Counted from the stretch's first letter, positions 49,526 to 60,409 are shown. The stretch: DNA of 64,000 nucleotides from Neopusillimonas aromaticivorans (GCF_030344915.1 NZ_CP128233.1:3100001-3164000), one strand, 5' to 3'. Numbers and translations are program-made. Notes: generated by a model not told the origin, from the letters alone.

Positions 49526-49759
49526 GCGAAATTCCAGTATGCCGAATTTGTAGCGTAGGCCGAGGTTTTACCATACCGATACTGTGAACGCCTTGATGCC
49601 ATGCACGGTATTCGGGAAAACCATGATTGGCCAGGTGAACAGGGTCCGGACCGGCCCACCCACGGTCGTGCACTTGACCCCTGCTACCAGACACCGTAGA
49701 GTCACAATTCCTAACACAAAATCAATATCCGTCAAACGGAGCATCCTTCAGGAGACAGC

Positions 49760-50908
49760 ATGAAGTTATCCAGGCAATTCGCCACTTTTGCCCTTGCCGG
49801 CGCCGCCGTATCTTTCGGCACTGCGGCCACGGCCGAAATCAAGGTGGGGGTTTCGTTATCCAGCACCGGCCCTGCCGCCGCCCTGGGCGTTCCCGAGCGC
49901 AACACCATACCGCTTTTGCCTACCGAAATTGCTGGGCACAAAGTCACGTACATTGTGCTTGATGACGGTACCGATGCCTCGCAAGCAGGGAAAAACGCCC
50001 GCAAACTCGTTACTGAAGACAATGTAGACATTCTGTTCGGGTCGTCGGCGACACCACCCAGCCTGGCCATGGCCGAGGTCGCCGATGAATTCAAGGTGCC
50101 GCAAATTGCCGCCGCACCAGTCGATCTGCCTGCCGACAAAGAAGAATGGGTCTTTCGTGCACCGCAACACGTCCGCCAGATGGCTGGTGCCTTGGTCGAC
50201 CACATGAAAGCCAACGGCGTGAAGCGTCTGGGGTTCATTGGCTATGCCGATGCCTACGGCGAAACCTGGCTCAAGGAAACAAAAGCACTGGCCGAAGCGG
50301 CGGGTATTGCCCTTGACGACGTAGAACGTTTCGCTCGCAACGACACCAGTGTTACCGGGCAGGCCGTAAAGCTGGTTGCGGCCAAGCCCGATGCCATTCT
50401 GATTGCGGCCTCGGGCACACCTTCAGTCTTGCCGCAAGATACCTTGGTCAATCGGGGTTTCAAGGGTCAAATCTACCAGACCCATGGCACGGCCACCAAA
50501 GAGTACATTCGTGTGGGTGGAAAACTGGTTGAAGGCACCATTTTGCCGGTCGGGCCGGTGGTCGTGGCCAGCCAGCTGCCGGATACCCACCCGTCCAAGA
50601 AAATGGGTGAAGACTACACGCGGCGCTACGAAGAAAAGTATGGTGCAGGCTCGTTCTCGTCATTTGGCGCCCACATTTACGATGCCTACCTGCTGCTTGC
50701 GGCTGCGGCACCCACGGCGCTGAAAACTGCCAAGCCCGGTACACCGGAATTCCGCAGCGCCTTGCGTGACGCCCTTGAGCAATCCAAAGAAGTCGTCGGG
50801 CTGCACGGGGTGTTCAATATGTCACCCACAGATCACTTTGGCCACGATGCACGCTCCAGTACCCTGATTCGTGTTGAAAACGGCGACTGGAAAGTAGTGG
50901 CGAAATAA
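49760..50908 (+). CDS. branched-chain amino acid-type ABC substrate-binding protein
   Basis: An intact 382-residue LivJ-like periplasmic protein with a Sec signal peptide (cut near residue 25, GTAATA-E). Landmarks are IKVGVSLSSTGPAAALG, DDGTDASQAGKNARKLV, AYGETWLKETK and the HIYDAYLLL segment. AGGAGACAGC precedes the ATG. No permease or ATPase genes adjoin, so it is an orphan binding protein, as is common in Alcaligenaceae. The ligand could be an amino acid or an aromatic acid. A terminator follows. Confidence 0.92.
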   Translation: MKLSRQFATFALAGAAVSFGTAATAEIKVGVSLSSTGPAAALGVPERNTIPLLPTEIAGHKVTYIVLDDGTDASQAGKNARKLVTEDNVDILFGSSATPPSLAMAEVADEFKVPQIAAAPVDLPADKEEWVFRAPQHVRQMAGALVDHMKANGVKRLGFIGYADAYGETWLKETKALAEAAGIALDDVERFARNDTSVTGQAVKLVAAKPDAILIAASGTPSVLPQDTLVNRGFKGQIYQTHGTATKEYIRVGGKLVEGTILPVGPVVVASQLPDTHPSKKMGEDYTRRYEEKYGAGSFSSFGAHIYDAYLLLAAAAPTALKTAKPGTPEFRSALRDALEQSKEVVGLHGVFNMSPTDHFGHDARSSTLIRVENGDWKVVAK

Positions 50909-50976
50909 TCCGCTCGGACACTGCCAGACGGCAGTACAGATCAGGGCACACCGAAGCCAGCGCGCTGGTTTTCGTT

Positions 50977-51012
50977 AAAACGGGCGGCTCCGTCAAAGGG
51001 CCCGCCCGTTTT
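50977..51012 (+). terminator. rho-independent terminator after the binding-protein gene
   Basis: AAAACGGGCGG and CCGCCCGTTTT form an 11-bp stem with a 14-base loop ending in TTTT. Strong terminator for the gene ending at 50908. Confidence 0.88.
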
Positions 51013-51068
51013 GTTGCAGCGCTACTATAAAATGGGTTCATTCTTGGTCAGTTATTACAGAGGTCTAC

Positions 51069-51491
51069 ATGAATTCCATTCTGGTCCCCGTTGACGGGTC
51101 TCAACCATCCCTTCATGCTGTTCAGGCGGCTATTGCCGCCGCACGCCAGACGGGGGCCAAGGTTTTCGTCGTGACCGTCCAGGCGCCGGTATTCACGGCC
51201 AATGTGAAACGGTTCGTCGCAGCCGACGTGCTGGACGAGTACTACCACGACGCCGGGGAAGCCGCCCTGAAAGATGTACGCGCCCTGCTGCAAACCGAAG
51301 GTGTTGATGCTACCTCAGAGATCATGGTCGGCCCAATCGCCGAAACCATCGTCGACTACGCCAAAAAGAAAGGCTGCGACTTAATCATCATGGGCACACG
51401 CGGCATGGGCGCTATCTCCAACCTGGTACTCGGATCAACCGCTCTCAAGGTCGTGAGCCAGGCCGAGATTCCTGTCATGCTGGTCAAGTAG
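51069..51491 (+). CDS. universal stress protein UspA family
   Basis: An intact 140-residue USP domain. SILVPVDGSQPSLHAV is the N-terminal strand-loop, and MGTRGMGAISNLVLGSTALK is the ATP-binding loop (G2xG9xGS type) of the ATP-binding subclass. Role is in stress survival. It is a single gene with its own SD (AGAGG-type) 5 bases before the ATG. Confidence 0.93.
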   Translation: MNSILVPVDGSQPSLHAVQAAIAAARQTGAKVFVVTVQAPVFTANVKRFVAADVLDEYYHDAGEAALKDVRALLQTEGVDATSEIMVGPIAETIVDYAKKKGCDLIIMGTRGMGAISNLVLGSTALKVVSQAEIPVMLVK

Positions 51492-51526
51492 CCTAGGGAA
51501 AAGGGGTAAACACCCCGCCCGTGGCG

Positions 51527-52551
51527 TCAAAGACGGGTTGCCCAATACCGCAAGGTATCCAGCAAACGATTGGCGAACCCCCATTCGTTATCGAACCATA
51601 CAAAAACATTGGCCAGCCGCGTACCGTTCAACCGGGTCTGGCTGGTGTCGATGATCGCCGAATGCGGGTTATGGTTGAAATCAATCGACGCATGAGGGTG
51701 GCTTGACCAATCCACCAGCCCCGGCAACTGGCTTGACAACGCTTTGAAGCCAGCGTTCAGTTGCTCTGCCGAGGTGTCGGTTTCGAACAAGACCATCAGG
51801 TCTATCGCCGACACATTCAGGGTGGGTACACGTATGGCCTTGGCCTGAACCCTGCCGGCCAACGCGGGCAGTAACCGTTCAACGCCCCGCGCCAGGCCGG
51901 TCGAGACGGGCACAATTGACTGCATTGCCGAACGCGTACGACGCAAATCGGTATGGTGATAGCCATCAATAAGGGGCTGGTCATTCATGACCGAATGCAA
52001 TGTGGTCAGAAATACCTGTTCCACACCCCAGCGGTCATGCAGGTCATGCAGCAAGGGCACAACGGCATTGGTCGTACAGGACGCATTTGATACCAGCTGT
52101 TCGGCACCCGTCAGGCCCTGCTGGTTGGTACCGAACACCACCGTGTAATCGACATCGGCGGCCCCCTGCCCCGGATGCGACAGCAACAAACGTGGGCATC
52201 CGGCATCGATAAACCGCATCAGCTCGTGTCGGGCGCCATATTGGCCAGAGCATTCAACCACCAGATCAATGCCATGGGCGGCCCAATCAACAGCCTCGGG
52301 GTTTTTTCATGAGTCACCGCAATCGGTCTCTGGTTAACCAGCAGACTGTCGACCCCTGCCTGTACGGTTCCAGGAAACACACCGTGGGTTGAGTCAAACC
52401 GGGTCAAATAAACCATACTGTCCAGATCGGACGGTTCATTGATCAGGACAATCTGGAAGTCGTGCTCAAGGCCGGCTTCGTGAAGCGCGCGTAAAAAACA
52501 ACGGCCAATGCGGCCATAGCCATTGATGGCAATGCGTAATGCCTGGATCAT
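51527..52551 (-). CDS. Epd-like glyceraldehyde-3-phosphate/erythrose-4-phosphate dehydrogenase (one apparent frameshift)
   Basis: IAINGYGRIGRCFLRAL is the NAD-binding start, SNASCTTNAVVPLL holds the catalytic Cys. Adding a C near 52307 restores EKTPEAVDWAAHGIDLVVECSG. The stretch HSVMNDQPLIDGYHHTDLRR has the MNDQ typical of erythrose-4-phosphate dehydrogenase (Epd) rather than classical GapA. Repaired length is about 341 residues. Epd makes 4-phosphoerythronate for pyridoxal phosphate. No pdxB gene adjoins, so the exact substrate is not settled. Confidence 0.82.
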
Positions 52552-52649
52552 GAAACTGCGTGTCGCCTATGAAATGTGAGAACGTGACCGAAAATCAAAC
52601 GGAAATATGGCCACACTACGCAACGGGAACATGGCCGAACAATGTACCG

Positions 52650-53422
52650 TCAAAACGTCACCGAGAAACCGCCGTCGACCACCAGCGTGTGGCCATTGAC
52701 ATAGGACGCGCAAGGTGACGCGAGGAACACAGCCGCCCCGGTGATTTCGTCGGGTTGCGCCCAGCGCCCCAACGGATTACGCCCGACAACGACCGGCCCC
52801 TTGACCGGATCATTGGCCAATTCACGGTTGCTTTCCGTCGCAAAGGTGCCCGGTGCGATGCCATTGCTGGTGATGCCATATGGGCCGAACTCTACCGCCA
52901 GACTGTGCACCAGACCTTGCAAGCCGAGCTTGGCCACCGGATAAACAGCATCACCCGGACGGGCCAGCGGACCCGCGATAGACGTCAGGCTGATGATGCG
53001 TCCCCCGAAGGACGACGGTCGGCCATCGCCTGAGCGGCCAGCTTGGACAAACCAATGGCAGCCACAAGGTTGACCTGGATCATGGTTGTGATGTCGTCGA
53101 ACGAGGAAACCGCAAGAGACTTCCTGATGCGGATGCCAACATTATTGACCAGAATATCCGGGACACCGACCTGCTCGACCAATGAGGCAAAAGCGCTCGC
53201 CTGGTCGTCGAGATGACCGATATCCTGAGCCCAACCATGTGCCGGGTAACCAGCATTCTGAATAGAGGTGACCGCACGGTTGATGCGTTCAGCATCGCGA
53301 CCATTGATGATGACCGTGGCGCCGCTGGCGGCGTAGGCACAGGCAATGGCATAACCCAGGCCTTGCGTCGAACCGGTAATCAGGGCAAGTTTGTTCTTCA
53401 AAGAAAAGTCTGGCGCGTGCAT
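52650..53422 (-). CDS. SDR family oxidoreductase, gluconate 5-dehydrogenase-like (one apparent frameshift)
   Basis: NAD(P)-binding LITGSTQGLGYAIA and LVNNVGIRI mark an SDR. Adding a G to the G5 run near 53009 restores SGGRIISLTSIAGPL and then YPVAK, the Tyr-x3-Lys catalytic pair, before the second piece. The end, SPCASYVNGHTLVVDGGF, is typical of classical SDRs. Repaired length is about 257 residues. Resembles gluconate 5-dehydrogenase-like enzymes, but the substrate cannot be set from sequence. Confidence 0.84.
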
Positions 53423-53497
53423 AATGTGCGAACCCGTTCAAAGGGGCTGCCGAACCGGCAGCAAACGGTTTGATTTAACCAATACTGAAGGATAGCA

Positions 53498-54106
53498 ATG
53501 AAACTGTATTATTTGCCCGGCGCTTGCCCGCTGGCCACACAAATTGTGCTCGAATGGATGAATTTGCCCTACGAGTTGCAAGCTGTTTCACGCGAAGAGC
53601 TGAAGCAACCCGCATTCCTGGCCCTGAACCCGATCGGTTCCGTACCCGTATTCCAGGATGGCGACTTCACCCTGACACAAAGTGTAGCCATCGTCGAGTA
53701 CCTGGCAGAACTGCACCCCGAAGCCGGGCTGCATGGTGCAGATATTCGTGAACGTGCTGAAGTACGTCGCTGGCTCAATTTCTGCAACTCAGACCTGCAC
53801 CGCACATTCTCGCTGGTGTTCGCACCGCAGGCGTTCACAGCTGATGAAGCGGCCAAAGACACGCTGGTCAGCCGCGCTGCGGATCGCGTTCAGTTCCTGT
53901 TCGGTGTCGCCGACCAGCAACTGGAAGGCAAAGACTACCTGACCGGCAAGCGCTCGATTGCCGACCCCTACCTGTTCACCATCATGACCTGGGCCAAGTT
54001 CAAACAGATCAACCTCGATTCGTTCAAGAATCTGTCCCGCTTCTTTGACGTCATGGCCAATGACCCTTCGGTCAAGCAGGCCCAGAAGCGCCAGCAAGAA
54101 GGCTGA
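53498..54106 (+). CDS. beta-class glutathione S-transferase
   Basis: An intact 202-residue GST. KLYYLPGACPLA has the Cys10 of beta-class enzymes, NPIGSVPVFQDGD the cis-Pro motif and TQSVAIVEYLAEL the glutathione-binding Ser region. The C-terminal part is helical and carries SIADPYLF. A strong terminator follows at 54196. Function is detoxification or disulfide chemistry. Confidence 0.92.
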   Translation: MKLYYLPGACPLATQIVLEWMNLPYELQAVSREELKQPAFLALNPIGSVPVFQDGDFTLTQSVAIVEYLAELHPEAGLHGADIRERAEVRRWLNFCNSDLHRTFSLVFAPQAFTADEAAKDTLVSRAADRVQFLFGVADQQLEGKDYLTGKRSIADPYLFTIMTWAKFKQINLDSFKNLSRFFDVMANDPSVKQAQKRQQEG

Positions 54107-54195
54107 TTGCCCATGACAAAGGCCATACGAAAATTGCCATCACGCTGCGAGTGCCGGCAAAAGCTGATGGCATAATGATCCAGACGTTCCAGGAA

Positions 54196-54226
54196 AAGCA
54201 AGAAGGCCCCGGCGGGGCCTTTTGCT
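54196..54226. terminator. bidirectional terminator
   Basis: AAGGCCCC, loop GGC, GGGGCCTT with flanking AGCAA and TTGCT makes a long stem with A run on one side and T run on the other. It lies between the plus-strand GST gene and the minus-strand yhhQ gene and can serve both. Confidence 0.85.
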
Positions 54227-54331
54227 GATGTTTTTACGCGGGGAACCACTCTTTTTTGCATCTTTACGACAACCGTGCCATTGGCGCAGGGCTAATGTCG
54301 TTTGCAGGCACCCTGCCGTTTAAAGCAGACC

Positions 54332-54887
54332 CTATGCTGTTGTACTGGTTTGCGGCCGTGCCAGATTCCACATGAGGGCGCGGAAAGGTGCCAGCAAGGC
54401 CAGATTGACCGCCAGTTTGACCGCCAGGTCGCCCACAACCAGTGACATCCAGTCGATGCCTGTACCGGCAAATGCCAGCGCAAAAAACATGAACGTATCA
54501 AGGGTGGCACCAGCAGCACCGCCAATGAACGGAGCGCGCCACCAGGCCTGATTCCGCAAACGGTCAAACACCTGGATGTCGAGCAGCTGGGCAAACAGGA
54601 AGGCCAGGCCCGATGCCATGGCAATGCGGGGGTGGCAACCCAGAACGAAAACACAACGGCAATAACGAACCCGACAGCCACGACCCGACGTGCAGCCTGC
54701 GGACCAAAACGCCGGTTGATCAGATCAGCCACCAGAAAGGCGACCGGATACGAGATGGCCCCCAGGTCAGCCACTGATTGATCGGATATTGCACCAATAT
54801 ATTGGAGCCAACGACGACAACGGCCATGGCCAGAATGGCAACAAGGGTTTGAAGCACCGACATCGGTGCGTAAAGACTGGATTTCAT
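54332..54887 (-). CDS. yhhQ: VUT/YhhQ family queuosine precursor transporter (two apparent frameshifts)
   Basis: The ATG at 54887 overlaps the proC stop. The first part reads VLQTLVAILAMAVVVVGSN and LVQYPINQWLTW. Adding a G near 54755 restores the AISYPVAFLVADLINRRFG segment, and a C near 54632 restores ATPRIAMASGLAFLFAQ, which joins DIQVFDRLRNQAWWRAP. About 185 residues with six membrane helices. Homologues import queuosine precursors (preQ0/preQ1) for tRNA modification. Transcribed after proC. Confidence 0.85.
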
Positions 54888-55722
54888 TTGGAAAATTCTT
54901 TGGCAAGCTCGGAGGCCCGATTATAAGCGGCTTGCATCGCTTCATGCACCAGAACCTCGAAACCGTGTTGCTGAAATACCTCCAGGGCCGCGGCTGTCGT
55001 ACCGCCTTTGGAGGTGACACGCTCGCGCAGCGTCGCCGGCGACTCGGGCGACAGGCTGGCCAATTGTGTCGCCCCGTTCAGGGTGGCCAGCGCCAGTGCA
55101 CGTGATTGCTCTGCGGTCAACCCCAGTTTTTCACCCCTGCAATCAGTGACTCGATGAACAGAAAAACATAGGCCGGACCACTGCCTGACAACGCGGTAAC
55201 GGCATCAATCTGTGCATCACTGTCGACCCAGACGACCTCACCCACCGCCTTGAGCAATTGCTGGGCAACACCGCGATCTTCCGGTGAAACACCATCAAGT
55301 GCCAACAAACCGGAAATGCCGGCCTTGACCAGTGAGGGCGTATTGGGCATACAGCGCACCACACGGGTAAACGGCTTATGGTCGCTACCCAGCCAGCGCG
55401 ACAACGTCGCACCATCAATACCGGCTGCAATGCTGATGACCAAAGTGTCAGGCAAGAGAAACGGACGGCAGGCGGCGACGGTTTCTTTCATGACCTGGGG
55501 TTTGACGGCAAAGATCCAGACCTTGCTGTCGCCAAGGCGGGCATCGGGTACAGAGGCCGTGCTGACGCCCTGCGCCGACCAGCGATCCAGTGTGCCTGGA
55601 TCAATATCAACGACATGCACGTCGGATGCGCCGCAGCGTTTACCAATCAGACCAGCACCCAGCGCAGACGCCATATTGCCGCCGCCAATAAAGGCCAGTG
55701 AAAGTTCGTAGGTTGGAGACAT
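54884..55722 (-). CDS. proC: pyrroline-5-carboxylate reductase (one apparent frameshift)
   Basis: Last step of proline synthesis. LAFIGGGNMASALGAGLIG is the NAD(P)-binding start, VRCMPNTPSLVKAGISGL and ALSGSGPAYVFLFIESL are the family signatures. Adding an A to the A5 run near 55128 restores GVKLGLTAEQSRALAL and joins the C-terminal dimerisation part ending with the overlapping yhhQ start. About 279 residues from the ATG at 55722. Confidence 0.93.
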
Positions 55723-55811
55723 GATGGGAACTCCGTAAAAGAAGATCAACAACGCGTGAACGACCCCTCGTTCAGCAGCGCATCAGTGACGTAGTAGCAC
55801 CACGGTCGTGG

Positions 55812-56768
55812 TCAGGCCGGCAAGGATATCACGGGGGCCTGGTGTTCAAGATAGGTGACGCCGGGCAACTGGCAGCGCCGTATCGCTCTAACCAGGGCAT
55901 CCATGGCTTCACGGCGAGGGAAGCTTTTTCGCCAGGCCATGACAACGCGCCGGTCAGGTACCGGGTGGCTGAAAGGGATGTAGGCGAGCAAATCGTCCGG
56001 CGCTCCGGAGGTAGGCAGGGAGCTGACGGGCAGAACGGTAATGCCAATACCGGCAGCGACCATATGCCGTATGGTTTCAAGCGATGAACCCTCAAAGCTG
56101 CGCTGGATGCCATCGCTGCTGGCCGAAAAACGCGCCAGTTCCGGGCACACTTCAAGTACCTGATCGCGAAAGCAATGGCCCGTCCCGAGCAACAACATCG
56201 TTTCCTGCTTCAATTCAGCGGTACTGATCGATGGTCGACCCGCCCAGGGATGGCTACGTGGTACCGCGACAACAAATGGCTCGTCATACAGTGGCCGGAC
56301 TTCAAGTCCGGCATCCGGAAAAGGCAAGGCCATGATGGCGCAATCAATCTCGCCCTGGCGCAAGAGCTCGAGCAAACGCGCTGTAAAATTTTCCTGAAGA
56401 ATCAGCGGCATTTGCGGTGTAAGCTCAATTTGTGCCGGCACCAGGCGCGGCAACAGATAAGGCCCGATCGTATAAATAACGCCAACCCGCAGCGGCCCTG
56501 CCAGCGGATCATGCCCCTGACGGGCAATCTCGCGCAGATTGGCCGTTTCTTCAAGCACCCGCTGGGCCTGGGCGATAACGCGTTCACCAATGGGGGTGAC
56601 CGACACCTCGTTGCCGCCCCGCTCAAACAGAGTAATGCCCAATTCTTCTTCAAGCTTGCGAATCGCCACCGACAACGTGGGCTGGCTCACGTAACAGGCA
56701 TCGGCGGCACGTCCGAAGTGGCGTTCACGGGCAACCGCAACAATGTATTTAAGTTCGGTCAGTGTCAT
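55812..56768 (-). CDS. oxyR: LysR-type peroxide sensor OxyR
   Basis: An intact 318-residue regulator. The N-terminal helix-turn-helix reads GRAADACYVSQPTLSVAIRK, and the redox cysteines are C199 and C208 in GTGHCFRDQVLEVCPEL, the same numbering as in E. coli OxyR. It activates catalase and alkyl hydroperoxide reductase genes on oxidation. The neighbouring recG and oxyR order is conserved in related genera by my recollection. No katG or ahpC is in the window. Confidence 0.96.
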   Translation of the reverse strand: MTLTELKYIVAVARERHFGRAADACYVSQPTLSVAIRKLEEELGITLFERGGNEVSVTPIGERVIAQAQRVLEETANLREIARQGHDPLAGPLRVGVIYTIGPYLLPRLVPAQIELTPQMPLILQENFTARLLELLRQGEIDCAIMALPFPDAGLEVRPLYDEPFVVAVPRSHPWAGRPSISTAELKQETMLLLGTGHCFRDQVLEVCPELARFSASSDGIQRSFEGSSLETIRHMVAAGIGITVLPVSSLPTSGAPDDLLAYIPFSHPVPDRRVVMAWRKSFPRREAMDALVRAIRRCQLPGVTYLEHQAPVISLPA

Positions 56769-56825
56769 AGCGTGCTCGGTCGGGGTGAAGGTAGAAAGTA
56801 AGTCGTGAAAAATGGCGGTTTACGG

Positions 56826-58885
56826 TCATGTCCGCAGGAAGTCCTGCTTGCCACGCATCCAGCGCGCCAGATGCCGGTCAACAATTTCAGGCGCGTGTTG
56901 CAACAGATCTGCCGCCAGGGCCTGGGCCTGTTCGACCAGTTCACCGTCCGACTCGAGACTGGCAAAACGCAAAATCTGCACACCAGACTGACGCACCCCC
57001 AGAAACTCACCTGGTCCACGTAACTCAAGGTCGCGCCGGGCGATTTCGAAGCCATCCGACGTTTCGTACATGGCTCTCAAGCGTTGGCGGGCAATGGCGG
57101 ACAACGGGTTTTGATACAGGAGGACACAGACCGACTGGGTCACACCTCGCCCTACCCGACCGCGCAGCTGATGAAGCTGGGCCAGGCCAAAGCGCTCGGC
57201 ATGCTCAATGACCATCAATGAGGCATTGGGTACGTCGACACCCACTTCGATCACGGTGGTTGCTACCAGCACCTGGACCCTGCCTTCACGAAAATCGGCC
57301 ATGACTTGCGCTTTCTCGGCGGTCTTCATACGCCCGTGAACCAGTCCGACCGCCATGCCTTCGAGCGTCTGGGCCAGCTGCTGATGGGTATCCACAGCCG
57401 TCTGCAATTGCAAGGCTTCGCTTTCTTCGACTAAAGGGCATACCCAGTAAACCTGACGCCCCTTGGCCACTTCGGTAGCGATGTGTGCCATCAGTTCTGT
57501 ACGCCGGGTGTCTGCCAATAATTTGGTCAGTACAGCCTGGCGGCCTGGCGGCAACTCGTCAATGACGGAAACATCGAGATCCGCGAAGAAGGTCATGGCC
57601 AAGGTGCGTGGGATGGGTGTTGCGCTCATGTTGAGCTGGTGCGGAATAACCGTCATGGCGCCCATGGCCTCTTCCCCTTGCGACTTAGCTCCAGACGCTG
57701 GCCCACGCCGAAACGGTGTTGCTCATCCAGGATAATCAACCCCAGATTGGCAAACTCAACCTTTTCCTGGATCAGAGCCTGGGTTCCGACCACCAGTTGA
57801 GCCTGGCCGCTGGCGATGGCCTCAATCGCCTCACGGCGTCGTTTGAGCGTAAGACTCCCGGTTAACCAGACGGTTTTAATACCCAACGGTTCAAGCCAGT
57901 CGACCATTTTCTGCAAATGCTGCTCTGCCAGAATTTCCGTCGGGGCCATGATGGCCACCTGAGCGCCCGAAGCGATTGCGTGGACCGCTGCAATGGCCGC
58001 GACTACCGTTTTTCCGCTCCCGACATCGCCCTGCAGCAGGCGGTGCATCGGGAAATCACGCTGGAGATCCTGCTCTATTTCATTGACGACCCTTTGTTGG
58101 GCCTGCGTCAGGCCAAACGGCAAACGGTCAAACAATGCCGCCCGCAATGCGTCATCCGAGGGCTTCAGAACTGGTGCTTTCTGGGCCAGGCGCTGGGCTC
58201 GTGCCCGCGCCAGCGACAGCTGCTGAGCCAGCAGTTCATCAAATTTGATACGGCGCCATGCCGGGTGTTCACGCTCGAGAAGGTCATTGGCGGACACATC
58301 GGGCGGAGGATGATGCAGGGCACGGATAGCCCGGGAAAATGGGACCAGGTCCAGACGCTCGCGAATCGTATCCGGTAAGGTATCTGAGAGATCGGCCACT
58401 TCCAGCGCACGATCAATGATCTTGCGCAGTGCGGGTTGTGTCAGACCGTCGGTGGTGGGATAAACCGGCGTGAGGGCGCCCGCCAGCGGGCCGCCGGCCG
58501 CAGTGACTTTGGGATGAACGATTTCGGGACCCGAGAAGCCGGCACGTACCTCGCCACGAATACGAACCAGACGCCCTTTGGCAACCTGCTTTTGCTGATT
58601 CGGATAAAAGTGCAGCCAGCGCAGCGACAGCCTGCCGGTATCGTCACCCACCATGGCAACCAGCTGCCGACGTGGCCGCAGCTGTACCTCGTTGTGCAGC
58701 ACCACCCCTTCAATCTGGACGCTGTGCCCAGGCAAGGCCGAACCAATGGGTATCAGGCGGGTTTCGTCTTCATAGCGTATGGGCAGGTGAACGACGCAGT
58801 CTTGAGGCGAGTGCAAACCCAGACGCTGCAAACGCCTTTCGGTGGCCGATGATGAACCCGGCTTCGATGTGCTGCCCTGCCCCAT
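56826..58885 (-). CDS. recG: ATP-dependent DNA helicase RecG (one apparent frameshift)
   Basis: Branch-migration helicase for stalled forks. N-terminal wedge/OB domain (LRWLHFYPNQ, LVRIRGEVR), Walker A LLQGDVGSGKTVVA, MAPTEILAEQH, Walker B ILDEQHRFGVGQR. Adding a G to the G4 run near 57671 restores RKGEEAMGAMTVIPHQLNMSATPIPRT and joins the second helicase half (VEVGVDVPNASLMVIEHAERFGLAQLHQLRGRVGRG region). About 686 residues, the family norm. Confidence 0.96.
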
Positions 58886-58890
58886 CCGCG

Positions 58891-59277
58891 TCAGATGACG
58901 ATAATGGCTTCGACCTCGAATTGCGCACCCTTGGGCAGGCTGGCAACACCCACTGTAGAGCGTGCCGGGAACGGCTGCGGAATGATGTCGGACATGATGG
59001 CGTTGGCACTGGCAAACTTTGACATGTCAGTCAGGTAAAGCGTCAGTTTGACAATTGAGGCCAACGACCCGCCCGAGGCTTCTATAACCGCCTGCATGTT
59101 GGCGAATGCCTGACGAACCTGACCTTCAAAATTTTCGGAAACCAGTTCGCCGGTACCCGGCTCGAGACCGATTTGCCCGGAAAGATAAACGGTCTTGCCA
59201 CCATCGGTGGCAATGGCTTGAGAATAAGGGCCCACAGCGGCGGGCGCGGCGTCAGTTTGAACAACGTGTTTTGCCAT
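58891..59277 (-). CDS. ridA: RidA family enamine/imine deaminase
   Basis: A 128-residue protein from the ATG at 59277 (an upstream in-frame start at 59301 is less likely). VGPYSQAI, YLSGQIGLEPGTGE and a KLTLYLTDMSKF segment are RidA/YjgF marks; ARSTVGVASLP includes the conserved Arg that binds the substrate carboxylate. RidA clears reactive 2-aminoacrylate. Five bases upstream of recG, so likely cotranscribed. Confidence 0.94.
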   Translation of the reverse strand: MAKHVVQTDAAPAAVGPYSQAIATDGGKTVYLSGQIGLEPGTGELVSENFEGQVRQAFANMQAVIEASGGSLASIVKLTLYLTDMSKFASANAIMSDIIPQPFPARSTVGVASLPKGAQFEVEAIIVI

Positions 59278-59376
59278 GATGTGTCTCGGATAGTTCAACA
59301 AGTAACTATCGAAGTGTATACATCTATAGACAAAATTAACAGCCCCCGCCTTTGGCCAGCGGGAACCGGGCTGCCT

Positions 59377-60153
59377 TTATTTTTCGACGAAAGCGCGCTC
59401 GATGACGTAATCACCAGGCTCACCCACCCCCGGAGAGACGACAAACCCGCGGGCATCCAGGATCTTGCACAGGTCTTCAAGCAATGCCGGACTGCCGCAC
59501 AACATGGCACGGTCGGTTTCAGGATTTAGCGGTGGCAAGCCGATATCAGCGCATAATTTGCCGTTTTCAATCAGGTCTGTCACCCGCCCGGTATTGCGGA
59601 AAGGTTCGCGGGTAACCGTCGGGTAATACACAAGCTTTTCACGGATGACGTCACCAAAAAACTCATTGTCAGGCAATTCGTTCTGGATGAAATCAGAGTA
59701 AGCCAATTCGCTGACATAACGAACTCCATGCACCAGTACAACCTTGTCAAAACGGTCGTAAACATCAGGATCTTTGATAATGCTCATGAACGGTGCCAGC
59801 CCCGTGCCGGTACCGAACAGAAACAGGTTCTTGCCTGGCTTGAGATCATCAACCACAAGAGTACCGACCGGTTTGCGACTGACCAGGATTTCGTCACCCA
59901 CCTTCAGGTGCTGCAAACGCGATGTGAGCGGGCCGTTTGGCACCTTGATGCTGAGGAATTCGAGATTTTCTTCGTAATTGGCGCTGGCAATGCTGTAGGC
60001 GCGCATGAGCGGCTTGCCTTCGACTTCCAGGCCAATCATGACGAAGTGCCCGTTATGGAACCGCAATGCCGCGTCTCGTGTGGTGGTGAACGAGAACAAG
60101 GTGTCGTTCCAGTGGTGGACGCTGAGGACTTTTTCTGAATTGAAGGCAGCCAT
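59377..60153 (-). CDS. fpr: ferredoxin-NADP+ reductase
   Basis: An intact 258-residue FAD enzyme of the bacterial Fpr type. RAYSIASANYEENLEF binds FAD, LFGTGTGLAPFMSIIK binds NADP(H), and the C-terminus ends VIERAFVEK, the ending typical of subclass I bacterial FPRs. It moves electrons between NADPH and ferredoxin or flavodoxin and is often part of the oxidative stress response; no regulator site was identified. Confidence 0.95.
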   Translation of the reverse strand: MAAFNSEKVLSVHHWNDTLFSFTTTRDAALRFHNGHFVMIGLEVEGKPLMRAYSIASANYEENLEFLSIKVPNGPLTSRLQHLKVGDEILVSRKPVGTLVVDDLKPGKNLFLFGTGTGLAPFMSIIKDPDVYDRFDKVVLVHGVRYVSELAYSDFIQNELPDNEFFGDVIREKLVYYPTVTREPFRNTGRVTDLIENGKLCADIGLPPLNPETDRAMLCGSPALLEDLCKILDARGFVVSPGVGEPGDYVIERAFVEK

Positions 60154-60358
60154 AGTGTATGTGCTCGATTAATTAAACGTACAGGCTTAAATTTAAAAAA
60201 CAACCAAGCCAGATAATGCTTTTGATTTTATGAAATACATTTATTTTTAACAAGGCCTTATGCTTATTACCAACAGGTATTGGACCTTGCCGTTAATACT
60301 ATAAATAAAGTGTACACACTGTTTCTATGCTGGTAAACCCCATTATATGCTAAGCTTG

Positions 60359-60377
60359 TTGCGAATCATTGTTATTT
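60359..60377. promoter_or_regulatory. Fur-box-like site upstream of fbpA
   Basis: TTGCGAATCATTGTTATTT resembles betaproteobacterial Fur boxes (GCGAAT-ATT-ATT pattern). It ends about 33 bases before the fbpA ATG at 60410, and the A+T-rich stretch before it can hold the promoter. Predicts repression under iron sufficiency. Confidence 0.65.
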
Positions 60378-60409
60378 ACAAACGCGTTATAACCATTCTG
60401 GAGTTTCAA

